Positions 6,886 to 12,627 of a DNA stretch of 12,627 bases are shown here, in pieces. The first letter of the stretch is position 1. Every line of letters starts with the position of its first letter. The translations under genes were made by a program, and so were the position numbers. The stretch lies in NCBI GenBank assembly GCA_937944075.1, contig CALDZZ010000247.1, forward strand, positions 1 to 12,627, read 5' to 3'. Source of the DNA: an uncultured Rhizobiaceae group bacterium. GTDB lineage: Bacteria; Pseudomonadota; Alphaproteobacteria; Rhizobiales; Rhizobiaceae. The notes beneath the pieces were generated by a model. That model saw only the letters and a program-made list of their open reading frames with translations, searched no databases and was not told the DNA's origin.

Positions 6886-7683
6886 ATGGATATTTCACAG
6901 GAACAGCAGTCAGGCGAGCTTGCCTCGTTCTTAAACACCTTGTGTGATCTTGCCCAGGTGGAAACACTTGGCAGGTTCAGAAAGTCGGTTGAAATCTCCA
7001 ACAAGCTGGATGATGGATTTGATCCTGTTACGGAAGCTGACCAGGCGGCGGAAACTGTTTTGCGAAAGGCCATACTTGAGCGGTTCGGTAATCATGGCAT
7101 CCTGGGTGAAGAGTTTGGAAGCATCAATCCGGATGCGCAATATCAATGGATTATTGATCCAATTGACGGCACAAAGGCCTTTATTGCCGGTCTTCCGACC
7201 TGGGGGACCCTGATTGGTCTTTATAAGGACGGTCAGCCGTTTGCCGGCATCATGCATCAGCCCTTCACGGGAGAGCGCTACCTGTGTGATGGGCTCAAAA
7301 CCATGCTCCACCATAATAAACAGAGCAGTTTGCTTAAAACCTCTAGCGTCTCAAGCTTGTCAGATTCAATCCTGATGACCACTTCACCGGCACTGTTTTC
7401 AAGTGAGGAATTGCCGGTTTATCAAAAGATTGAACAAGCGGTGAAGCTTCCGCGTTATGGTACGGATTGTTATGCCTATTGTCTGTTGGCGAGTGGGCAT
7501 GTGGATTTGGTGGTTGAAGCCGGATTGAACGCATATGATATTGCAGCCTTGATTCCGATTGTCGAAAAAGCAGGTGGGGTTTTCACAAACTGGCAGGGTG
7601 GCAGTGCTGCACAAGGCGGGCAGGTTCTGGCAGCAGCCAATTCAAATTTGCACAAGGCTGCGCTTGAACTTCTGAACCGTTGA
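6886..7683 (+). CDS. hisN: Histidinol-phosphatase, inositol monophosphatase type (HisN)
   Basis: 265 residues. It has the metal-dependent phosphatase motifs of the inositol monophosphatase superfamily: 'DPVTEADQAAE' (46-56), 'GEEFG' with metal ligand E75, 'IIDPIDGTKAFIAGLPTWGTLIGL' (89-112) with D91 and D94, and 'GLNAYDIAALIPIVEKAGG' (213-231) with D218. The GTKAFIAGLPTWG wording is typical of HisN in alphaproteobacteria, which removes phosphate from L-histidinol phosphate in histidine synthesis; activity on other sugar or inositol phosphates cannot be excluded. The ATG at 6886 is preferred over an in-frame GTG at 6877; neither has a good ribosome site. It is probably cotranscribed with the upstream amidohydrolase (32-bp gap) and converges on the hydrolase gene with only 8 bp between stops. 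Confidence 0.9.
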   Translation: MDISQEQQSGELASFLNTLCDLAQVETLGRFRKSVEISNKLDDGFDPVTEADQAAETVLRKAILERFGNHGILGEEFGSINPDAQYQWIIDPIDGTKAFIAGLPTWGTLIGLYKDGQPFAGIMHQPFTGERYLCDGLKTMLHHNKQSSLLKTSSVSSLSDSILMTTSPALFSSEELPVYQKIEQAVKLPRYGTDCYAYCLLASGHVDLVVEAGLNAYDIAALIPIVEKAGGVFTNWQGGSAAQGGQVLAAANSNLHKAALELLNR

Positions 7684-7691
7684 AATGCGTG

Positions 7692-8651
7692 TCAGCCTTC
7701 TGATCCGGGAATAAAACTGTCAAAGGCCGCGAGCAGTTGTTCACGGTATATGTCACGTTCCTGAAGCAACTCGTGTTTTGCCCCATCTATGGTAAGGGAT
7801 TTGCCAGAGCGTAATTTGCGACTGAAACTTTCGATTGCACGGTTGGAGACAATGGTATCATTGCCTGCACTGACCAATAGGGTGGGGATCTTGATGGTTT
7901 TACAAAAATCAATGTCATTGATTTCATCCATTGTGCGGCATGAGGCATAAACCCATGCGGCTGTTGGTCCACCAATGGTGAGTTCTGGATAATCCTTGAG
8001 AAATTTTTTGTTGCGGGCAAACCTGTCCGGATCGGAGCTGTGAATATTGCCTTCAAAAGGCTGGTTCTCACCGCCTGATGCACCACCCGCCATGTAGATT
8101 TCACCAAGTCCAAACATGCAAAGGGTACCTGCAAGAAATCTTACCATGGATGTTGGTATGGGCTGTTTGCCAAGCCCCAGAAAGGGCGCTGCCAATACCA
8201 TGCGCTTTATGGAATTGGAAAACTTTGGTGCAGACAAAATGGAAATCAGGGAGCCTGTTGAATGGGCAAGTATGTAATAGGGTGCCTTGCAATCGGGCAG
8301 GGCAACCTCATTCATGATGGTTTCCAGATCAATGGTATACTCATTGAAATCGTCAATGTAACCGCGTCTTGGGTTTTCCAGTAACCGGCTTGAGCCGCCC
8401 TGACCCCGCCAGTCAAAACTGATGACATCAAATCCGCGCCTGGTGATGTCTGCGACTGTTTCATAGGTCCGTTCGATATATTCAGAACGCCCGTGCAACA
8501 CAAGAACGGTGCCCTTGGCAGGCTTTGTTGTCGCTTTCCAGCGCGCAAAACGCAATTTAATTCCATCTGAAGTGGTCACAAGGCCTGAAATAGCACCTTC
8601 TGGCATGGGATTATAATCTGGGTTCTTCAATAGCACTTTTTTGGTGTCCAA
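7692..8651 (-). CDS. Alpha/beta hydrolase, lysophospholipase (PldB)-like
   Basis: 319 residues of the serine-hydrolase 'Hydrolase_4' group. The oxyanion region is 'VLVLHGRSEYIERTYETV' (49-66), followed by 'FDWRGQGGSSR' (79-89). The nucleophile is S131 in AHSTGS, where the first glycine of GxSxG is alanine. The acid is D265 in SAGNDTIVSN and the base H293 in GAKHELLQE, so the triad is intact. Relatives cleave monoacyl glycerols or lysophospholipids; the exact substrate is unknown. No signal peptide. The reading frame opens with TTG (8649-8651); the first in-frame ATG is at codon 16, after residues that look conserved, so TTG is kept with moderate certainty. It is divergent from the heat-shock gene, whose -35 box begins 3 bp from this start. 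Confidence 0.86.
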   Translation of the reverse strand: MDTKKVLLKNPDYNPMPEGAISGLVTTSDGIKLRFARWKATTKPAKGTVLVLHGRSEYIERTYETVADITRRGFDVISFDWRGQGGSSRLLENPRRGYIDDFNEYTIDLETIMNEVALPDCKAPYYILAHSTGSLISILSAPKFSNSIKRMVLAAPFLGLGKQPIPTSMVRFLAGTLCMFGLGEIYMAGGASGGENQPFEGNIHSSDPDRFARNKKFLKDYPELTIGGPTAAWVYASCRTMDEINDIDFCKTIKIPTLLVSAGNDTIVSNRAIESFSRKLRSGKSLTIDGAKHELLQERDIYREQLLAAFDSFIPGSEG

Positions 8652-8653
8652 TT

Positions 8654-8682
8654 CTTGAATTCTGATTTCTCAATACCCAAAT
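8654..8682 (+). promoter_or_regulatory. RpoH (sigma32) heat-shock promoter of ibpA
   Basis: CTTGAAT at 8654-8660 and CCCAAAT at 8676-8682, with 18 bases between CTTG and CCCAAAT. This fits the alphaproteobacterial RpoH pattern (CTTG-N17/18-CYTATnT) well except for one or two positions in the -10. The predicted start near 8689 coincides with the base of the first leader hairpin. Confidence 0.7.
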
Positions 8683-8688
8683 TATTGT

Positions 8689-8796
8689 CAGGACGCCAGA
8701 CGGGTCCTGCTAAATATGCCTCTGCCCATGACGGGAGAGGCAAGATACTGGCAAAAATGCCACAAACGCTAACGTCGCTTTAAGGAGGACATACTT
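8689..8796 (+). promoter_or_regulatory. ROSE-type RNA thermometer in the ibpA 5' leader
   Basis: Four consecutive stem-loops fill the leader: I, CAGGAC/GTCCTG (8689-8709); II, GCCTCT plus CCC paired with GGG plus AGAGGC (8718-8741, one bulged G); III, TGGCA/TGCCA (8749-8762); IV, GTCGCT (8774-8779) paired with the Shine-Dalgarno region AGGAC (8786-8790), leaving G8777 bulged or opposed to G. The TCGCT in hairpin IV matches the diagnostic U(U/C)GCU anti-SD motif of ROSE elements in rhizobial and enterobacterial small heat-shock genes. At low temperature hairpin IV hides AAGGAGG, and heat opens it. The ATG is 8 bases after GGAGG. Length and four-hairpin layout agree with known ROSE elements. 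Confidence 0.82.
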
Positions 8797-9261
8797 ATGC
8801 GTAATTTTGATTATTCACCCCTATACCGCTCAACTGTGGGCTTTGATCGCTTGTTTTCGCTGTTGGACAATGTGAGCCAACCAGACAATGCATCGACATA
8901 CCCACCATATAACATTGAGCGTACGGATGAAGACAGCTACCGTATTACAATGGCTGTAGCAGGCTTTTCTCAAGAAGATCTGACGATCGAAGCGAAGCAA
9001 AATTCGCTTACTATTACAGCCGAGCGTACCGAAGAAGAAAACAGTGAAAACGAGGTATTGTTCCGCGGTATCGCTGCACGTTCCTTCGAACGCCGCTTCC
9101 AGCTGGCTGACCATGTGGAAGTGAAAAACGCCAGCCTTGAAAACGGTTTGCTTCACATCGATCTGGTACGTGAAATTCCCGAAGCAATGAAACCAAGAAA
9201 AATTGCGATCGGAACCAAGCCAAAGCAGATCGAAGCTGCCAAGACAAAGAAAGCTGCATAA
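8797..9261 (+). CDS. ibpA: Small heat-shock protein, IbpA-like (Hsp20)
   Basis: 154 residues. The N-terminus MRNFDYSPLYRSTVGFDRLFSLLD is nearly that of Escherichia coli IbpA. The alpha-crystallin domain spans about 36-130 (YPPYNIER, 'YRITMAVAGFSQEDLTIEA', 'GIAARSFERRFQLADHVEV', 'ASLENGLLHIDL') and ends with the IxI motif IAI at 136-138 that docks into neighbouring subunits. A lysine/alanine-rich tail follows. It acts as an ATP-independent holdase that binds unfolding proteins in the cytoplasm and hands them to DnaK/ClpB. Control is doubly heat-responsive: a RpoH promoter and a ROSE leader. An intrinsic terminator follows, so it is monocistronic. Confidence 0.96.
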   Translation: MRNFDYSPLYRSTVGFDRLFSLLDNVSQPDNASTYPPYNIERTDEDSYRITMAVAGFSQEDLTIEAKQNSLTITAERTEEENSENEVLFRGIAARSFERRFQLADHVEVKNASLENGLLHIDLVREIPEAMKPRKIAIGTKPKQIEAAKTKKAA

Positions 9262-9283
9262 AAAAGCTTTCTCCCGAATGCAG

Positions 9284-9312
9284 AAAGGGCAACCGTCTGG
9301 TTGCCCTTTTTT
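9284..9312 (+). terminator. Intrinsic terminator of ibpA
   Basis: An 11-bp stem (AAAGGGCAACC with GGTTGCCCTTT) with loop GTCT, running into TTTTTT at 9307-9312. It starts 22 bases after the ibpA stop. On the opposite strand the tail is only TTTCT, so it is a weaker end for the converging threonine aldolase gene. Confidence 0.93.
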
Positions 9313-9343
9313 ATTGCCAGTATATTTATACCGACCCGAAGTT

Positions 9344-10396
9344 TTATGAACTGAAAACCTCGGCAAGTTCATCAATGTTTTCCTGTTTGGTTATAAAGCT
9401 TGCAACCAGTCTGTAGAGTTGTTCGTTGTCCGAGAATTCACTCTCCATGCCTTTTGGAATAGGAAAAGGGTGGAAACGCGCACCCATTCCCAGCCATTCC
9501 TCAGCTTTTTGTCTGTCCGCAATAAAGAATACCTGGTTTGAATCAGTGGGCCATGCTGGCCGGACATGATTTGAATTTCTTAGAGTTTGCTCAATCGCAG
9601 TACCCATTGCGTTGGAATGCCTTGCCAGTTTGAGCCAAAGATCGTTTTCAAAATAAGCTTCAAACTGCGCACTTATGAAACGGGTTTTCGAAAAAAGATG
9701 TCCGGATCGTTTGCGAATAAACTTGAAGTGGGAAATCAGGTCCTGGTTAAAAACCACAAGTGCTTCAGCACACCAGCAGCCATTCTTGGTCGCGCCGAAG
9801 GAGACCATGTCTATGCCGCGTTTCCAGGTCATTTCTGCTGGCGTACAATCCAGACTTACAAGTGCATTGGCAAAGCGGGCGCCATCCATATGGTAAGTGA
9901 TTTCGTGTTTTTGTGCGATTTCACCCAAGAGGGATAGTTCCTCCAGCGTATAAACAGTGCCTGCTTCGGTAGCCTGTGTAATGCTCACCATGGTCTTTTG
10001 ACCGAGATGATTAAATTCCTTTGGATATTCGCTGGCGATTTCATCAAGTGAGCCGGGATCGATTTTTGCGTTCTTTCCTCCAACTGGTATCAGCCTTCCT
10101 CCGCCTGAGAGAAATTCAGGTCCGCCTCCCTCACTGGCAATGATATGCGCTTCATTGTGACAAAGTGTTATACCACCTGGTTTCATGGTTGCTGCAATTG
10201 CCAATGAGTTTGCTGCTGTCCCTGTTCCTACAAAAAAAACCGCGCATTCAGTTTCAAAGATTTCGTTGAATTTCTTTTCTATCGATTTGTCCAGGTCACT
10301 GTCGCCATAGGCAACTGCGAGCCCTTGTGAATGCTTCAACAGGGCTTGAGAAACCTCTGGCGCAGCTCCTGACCAGTTGTCGCTACCAAAAATCAT
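9344..10396 (-). CDS. ltaE: Low-specificity L-threonine aldolase (beta-eliminating lyase family)
   Basis: 350 residues, usual family length. Features of the fold-type I PLP enzyme: 'SDNWSGAAPEV' at the N-terminus, 'FFVGTGTAANSLAI' (54-67) for phosphate binding, 'NEAHIIASEGGGPEFLSGGG' (81-100) with H84, 'YHMDGARFANAL' (168-179) with D171 contacting the PLP ring nitrogen, and 'SFGATKNGCWCAEA' (199-212) with K204 forming the Schiff base. It cleaves L-threonine or L-allo-threonine to glycine and acetaldehyde. The ATG at 10394-10396 has AAGGAG seven bases upstream, so a longer TTG form is discarded. It is a single gene converging on ibpA. An inverted repeat overlaps its candidate promoter. Confidence 0.92.
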   Translation of the reverse strand: MIFGSDNWSGAAPEVSQALLKHSQGLAVAYGDSDLDKSIEKKFNEIFETECAVFFVGTGTAANSLAIAATMKPGGITLCHNEAHIIASEGGGPEFLSGGGRLIPVGGKNAKIDPGSLDEIASEYPKEFNHLGQKTMVSITQATEAGTVYTLEELSLLGEIAQKHEITYHMDGARFANALVSLDCTPAEMTWKRGIDMVSFGATKNGCWCAEALVVFNQDLISHFKFIRKRSGHLFSKTRFISAQFEAYFENDLWLKLARHSNAMGTAIEQTLRNSNHVRPAWPTDSNQVFFIADRQKAEEWLGMGARFHPFPIPKGMESEFSDNEQLYRLVASFITKQENIDELAEVFSS

Positions 10397-10452
10397 GTCT
10401 TTCTCCTTACGCAACAAAACCCTGGAAGAAAGCTGGATTTTGAATCGTCATA

Positions 10453-10482
10453 ATTATGTTTTCTTTCGCAACGGTTAAACAA
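10453..10482 (-). promoter_or_regulatory. Candidate promoter of the threonine aldolase gene
   Basis: Minus strand TTGTTT (10482-10477), 18-base spacer, CATAAT (10458-10453). The predicted start is near 10446 with a leader of about 50 bases. The -10 is good and the -35 modest. It lies downstream, in transcription direction, of the terminator-like hairpin at 10512-10537. Confidence 0.4.
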
Positions 10483-10487
10483 ACCGT
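10471..10487. promoter_or_regulatory. Inverted repeat ACGGTT-N5-AACCGT over the ltaE -35 region
   Basis: A 6-bp perfect inverted repeat with 5-base spacer (AAACA). It covers the proposed -35 box of the aldolase gene, the classic place for a repressor operator. There is no U-tract after it on either strand, so it is unlikely to be a terminator. The binding protein is unknown. Confidence 0.4.
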
Positions 10488-10502
10488 CGTTTAAGACAAG
10501 AC

Positions 10503-10537
10503 AAAAAGAAACCCAGCTTCAATTTCTTGAAGCTGGG
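10503..10537 (-). terminator. Minus-strand intrinsic terminator-like hairpin upstream of ltaE
   Basis: An 11-bp perfect stem, CCCAGCTTCAA (10512-10522) with TTGAAGCTGGG (10527-10537), loop of four. On the minus strand it is followed by TTTCTTTTTG (about 10511-10502), a good termination tail; on the plus strand there is none. No annotated minus-strand gene lies before it (gltB is on plus), so it ends either an unrecognised RNA or an attenuated leader of ltaE, whose start codon is about 105 bases further on. Confidence 0.65.
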
Positions 10538-10572
10538 GTATTAGCGCTCTAGCCAATTTCAACTTTATTCAA

Positions 10573-10598
10573 AAAAACTATTTCTGGGGCAAAGAAAT
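10573..10598 (-). terminator. Second minus-strand hairpin with T-tract
   Basis: ATTTCT (10580-10585) pairs with AGAAAT (10593-10598), with a 7-base loop that reads TTGCCCC on the minus strand. Downstream on that strand come two bases and a T-run (about 10578-10572). The stem is short and AT-rich, so on its own it is a weak terminator. The CCCCAG it contains recurs in the next hairpin at 10537, giving possible alternative pairing with CTGGG. Confidence 0.4.
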
Positions 10599-10770
10599 GG
10601 TTTGATTTCAGAAAGTTGATAGTTCGCTATTCCCGCCAATTCCAAATGTGTAACAGTCAGTTGACTAAGTATGCGTGGATTAATTCCAATTGTAAATATT
10701 CCCCAAGGGAACAGTATCAGTTGTTTATTTTCTTGCAACCGGGAAATTTTACTGGCATGTATATAAGCCT

Positions 10771-10797
10771 AAAAGGTCAGTAATGCTGTCCTTTTTT
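10771..10797 (+). terminator. Plus-strand terminator-like hairpin upstream of gltB
   Basis: AAAAGG plus CAG pairs with CTG plus CCTTTT, one T-T mismatch and loop TAATG, followed by T residues to 10797. It is 154 bases before the gltB ATG and faces gltB. Either it ends a short upstream transcript or it lies in the gltB leader as an attenuator. The lower stem is A-U rich; the opposite strand also has a short T-run (four). Confidence 0.5.
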
Positions 10798-10951
10798 GAT
10801 TGAAATCTTGTTTTGCTGCGTTTGTTAATGCCTTAAACTTGAACCTGATGCCCTGCGCATTAATTCAATCGTATTCTTTATAGTCTGATGCCTTTGGTGC
10901 CTGTTGTGTAAGGCGCAAACTACAGGTGTTGTTTTACTTGGAGTTATAAAC

Positions 10952-12627
10952 ATGAATAAAACATTTGCTGATACATCGAACGCTGCCCCAAAAGTAGATG
11001 AAATTCGTAGCATAACTCCCAAAAAACAAGGGCTTTATGATCCCAAGAATGAAAAAGATGCCTGCGGTGTCGGCTTTGTTGCCAATATGAAAGGCAATAA
11101 AACCCATTCAATCATTGAAGACGGCCTTCAGATACTTGAAAATCTTGAGCATCGTGGTGCTGTGGGCGCGGACCCGTTGATGGGCGATGGCGCAGGACTG
11201 CTTTTGCAGTTGCCGACTGAATTTTTCAGTGAAGTCTGTGATTTTGATCTGCCGAAAAGCGGGCAATACGGTGTTGCCCAGGTTTTCATGCCTCAAGATA
11301 GTGAAACCGCAGCGCAAACCGAAGAAATTTTCATTGCCGGGCTGGCAGATGAAGGCATGAAACTGCTTGGTATTCGTGAACTTGAGGTTGATAATTCGGG
11401 CCTTTCACAAGATCCGGCAATCATGGCGACCGAGCCGGTTCACAAACAGTTCTTTGTTACTTCCGATCTTGCAGGCCAGGATGAAGATGCGTTCGAGCGT
11501 CAGCTTTATAAAACACGCAAGGTGATTTCAAACAGGATTTTTGCAAATACAAACGCGCGCGAAAGCGGCTTTTATATCGTTTCCTTTTCATCGCGTACGA
11601 TTGTCTACAAGGGCATGTTCCTCGCGGACCAGCTTGGTCCGTACTACAAGGATTTGACAGACCCAAGGCTGACTTCTGCACTGGCGCTGGTCCATCAGCG
11701 CTTTTCAACCAATACATTCCCTTCCTGGAAATTGGCTCACCCTTACCGGATGGTTGCCCACAATGGCGAAATCAACACCTTGCGTGGTAATGTTAACTGG
11801 ATGGCTGCACGTCAGGCATCTGTTTCCTCTCCGTTGTTTGGCGATGATATTTCGAAACTTTGGCCTATTTCCTATGAGGGGCAATCGGATACGGCCTGTT
11901 TTGACAATGCGTTGGAGTTCCTGACGCAGGGTGGCTACTCACTCTCCCATGCCGTTATGATGTTGATACCGGAAGCATGGGCTGGCAATCCGCTCATGAA
12001 CGAAGAACGTCGTGCATTTTATGAGTATCACGCTGCATTGATGGAGCCTTGGGATGGGCCTGCTGCGGTTGCCTTTACAGACGGCCGTCAAATTGGCGCT
12101 ACGCTGGATCGCAATGGTTTGCGTCCTGCACGTTACATCGTGACCAATGATGATCGCATCATCATGTCTTCTGAATCCGGGGTTCTTCCGGTTGAAGAAA
12201 AGGACATTGTTACCAAGTGGCGTTTGCAGCCAGGGCGCATGTTGCTGATTGATCTGGACAAGGGAACGATTGTTTCCGACGAAGAGATTAAAAAGGAACT
12301 TGCTTCACAGAACCCTTATCAGGACTGGCTTAACAAATCCCAGATTGTGCTTGAAGACTTGCCGGTTCCTGCACGTCCAAGCCCGGAGAGCCGTACACCA
12401 TTGCTCGATCGCCAGCAGGCATTTGGTTATACCCAGGAAGATACAAAACTGCTGATGGTGCCAATGGCAACCACGGGTCAGGAGGCAATCGGCTCCATGG
12501 GAACCGATACGCCAATCTCTGCGCTGTCTGACAAGCCGAAACTTCTCTACACTTACTTCAAGCAATTGTTTGCGCAGGTTACCAACCCGCCGATTGATCC
12601 AATTCGTGAAGAATCTGTCATGAGCCT
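10952..12627 (+). CDS. gltB: Glutamate synthase (NADPH) large subunit, N-terminal part
   Basis: 558 codons are visible and the frame stays open to the window end, so the gene (normally about 1500-1580 codons) is cut. C38 in 'EKDACGVGFVANMKG' is the N-terminal nucleophile of the class II glutaminase domain; the 37 residues before it form the propeptide removed in maturation. Further family blocks are 'ENLEHRGAVGADPLMGDGAGLLLQLP', 'LALVHQRFSTNTFPSWKLAHPYRMVAHNGEINTLRGN', 'EGQSDTACFDNALEFL' and 'ATLDRNGLRPARYIV'. The central domain begins near 'LLDRQQAFGYTQEDTKLLMVPMA'. The enzyme transfers the amide nitrogen of glutamine to 2-oxoglutarate, giving two glutamates, together with GltD. The ATG at 10952 has GGAG eight bases upstream. 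A terminator-like hairpin lies 154 bases before it. Confidence 0.97.
   Translation, partial: MNKTFADTSNAAPKVDEIRSITPKKQGLYDPKNEKDACGVGFVANMKGNKTHSIIEDGLQILENLEHRGAVGADPLMGDGAGLLLQLPTEFFSEVCDFDLPKSGQYGVAQVFMPQDSETAAQTEEIFIAGLADEGMKLLGIRELEVDNSGLSQDPAIMATEPVHKQFFVTSDLAGQDEDAFERQLYKTRKVISNRIFANTNARESGFYIVSFSSRTIVYKGMFLADQLGPYYKDLTDPRLTSALALVHQRFSTNTFPSWKLAHPYRMVAHNGEINTLRGNVNWMAARQASVSSPLFGDDISKLWPISYEGQSDTACFDNALEFLTQGGYSLSHAVMMLIPEAWAGNPLMNEERRAFYEYHAALMEPWDGPAAVAFTDGRQIGATLDRNGLRPARYIVTNDDRIIMSSESGVLPVEEKDIVTKWRLQPGRMLLIDLDKGTIVSDEEIKKELASQNPYQDWLNKSQIVLEDLPVPARPSPESRTPLLDRQQAFGYTQEDTKLLMVPMATTGQEAIGSMGTDTPISALSDKPKLLYTYFKQLFAQVTNPPIDPIREESVMS

Larger units (their letters stand above)
10397..10951. 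other. 555-bp intergenic region between ltaE and gltB
   Basis: AT-rich and without a convincing protein gene. It holds, left to right, the ltaE promoter with an inverted repeat, two minus-strand hairpins with T-tracts, an AGTCA-GT-TGACT palindrome (10655-10666), a small hairpin (TTCCC/GGGAA, 10699-10711), a 31-codon open frame (10671-10766), a plus-strand terminator-like hairpin (10771-10797), and the gltB leader. No gltB promoter is clear: TATAGT at 10880-10885 is a possible -10 but lacks a matching -35. Confidence 0.6.

Noticed and set aside
10500..10770. 6S RNA or glycine riboswitch
   Set aside because: The stretch does not show the conserved bulged long hairpin of 6S RNA nor the glycine aptamer core; the hairpins are simple stem-loops.
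10825..11022. 65-codon minus-strand frame overlapping the gltB start
   Set aside because: It overlaps the coding start and leader of gltB and has no recognisable content.

Overview
The window looks like chromosomal DNA of an alphaproteobacterium, most likely of the Hyphomicrobiales (Rhizobiales) type. The evidence is a CpdR cell-cycle response regulator next to an N-formylglutamate amidohydrolase-family protein and an inositol-phosphatase-type HisN, a ROSE-type RNA thermometer before an IbpA-like heat-shock gene, and a RpoH promoter of the alphaproteobacterial kind. Base composition looks moderate to slightly AT-rich for that group (judged by eye). No transposase, integrase, CRISPR array or phage gene was seen.

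Left part (1-5040, all minus strand): a LysR-type regulator, then a catabolic operon read right to left: DUF1445/YcsI-family protein (D-glutamate cyclase family), TRAP solute receptor DctP, small permease DctQ, large permease DctM, and the first 55 codons of a 5-oxoprolinase. Together they suggest uptake of a carboxylate or lactam and its conversion through 5-oxoproline to glutamate. The substrate is inferred from the two enzyme families.

Middle (5041-9343): tRNA-Val(GAC) and cpdR on minus. A 14-bp perfect palindrome lies between cpdR and the plus-strand amidohydrolase, which is followed by hisN. A convergent lysophospholipase-like hydrolase (minus) comes next, then a RpoH promoter, a four-hairpin ROSE leader and ibpA (plus), closed by a strong intrinsic terminator.

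Right part (9344-12627): low-specificity threonine aldolase (minus), a 555-bp intergenic region unusually rich in stem-loops with U-tracts on both strands, and the N-terminal 558 codons of glutamate synthase large subunit gltB (plus, cut by the window end). The least explained parts are this intergenic region, which may hold leader attenuators or small RNAs, and the D-glutamate/5-oxoproline operon.
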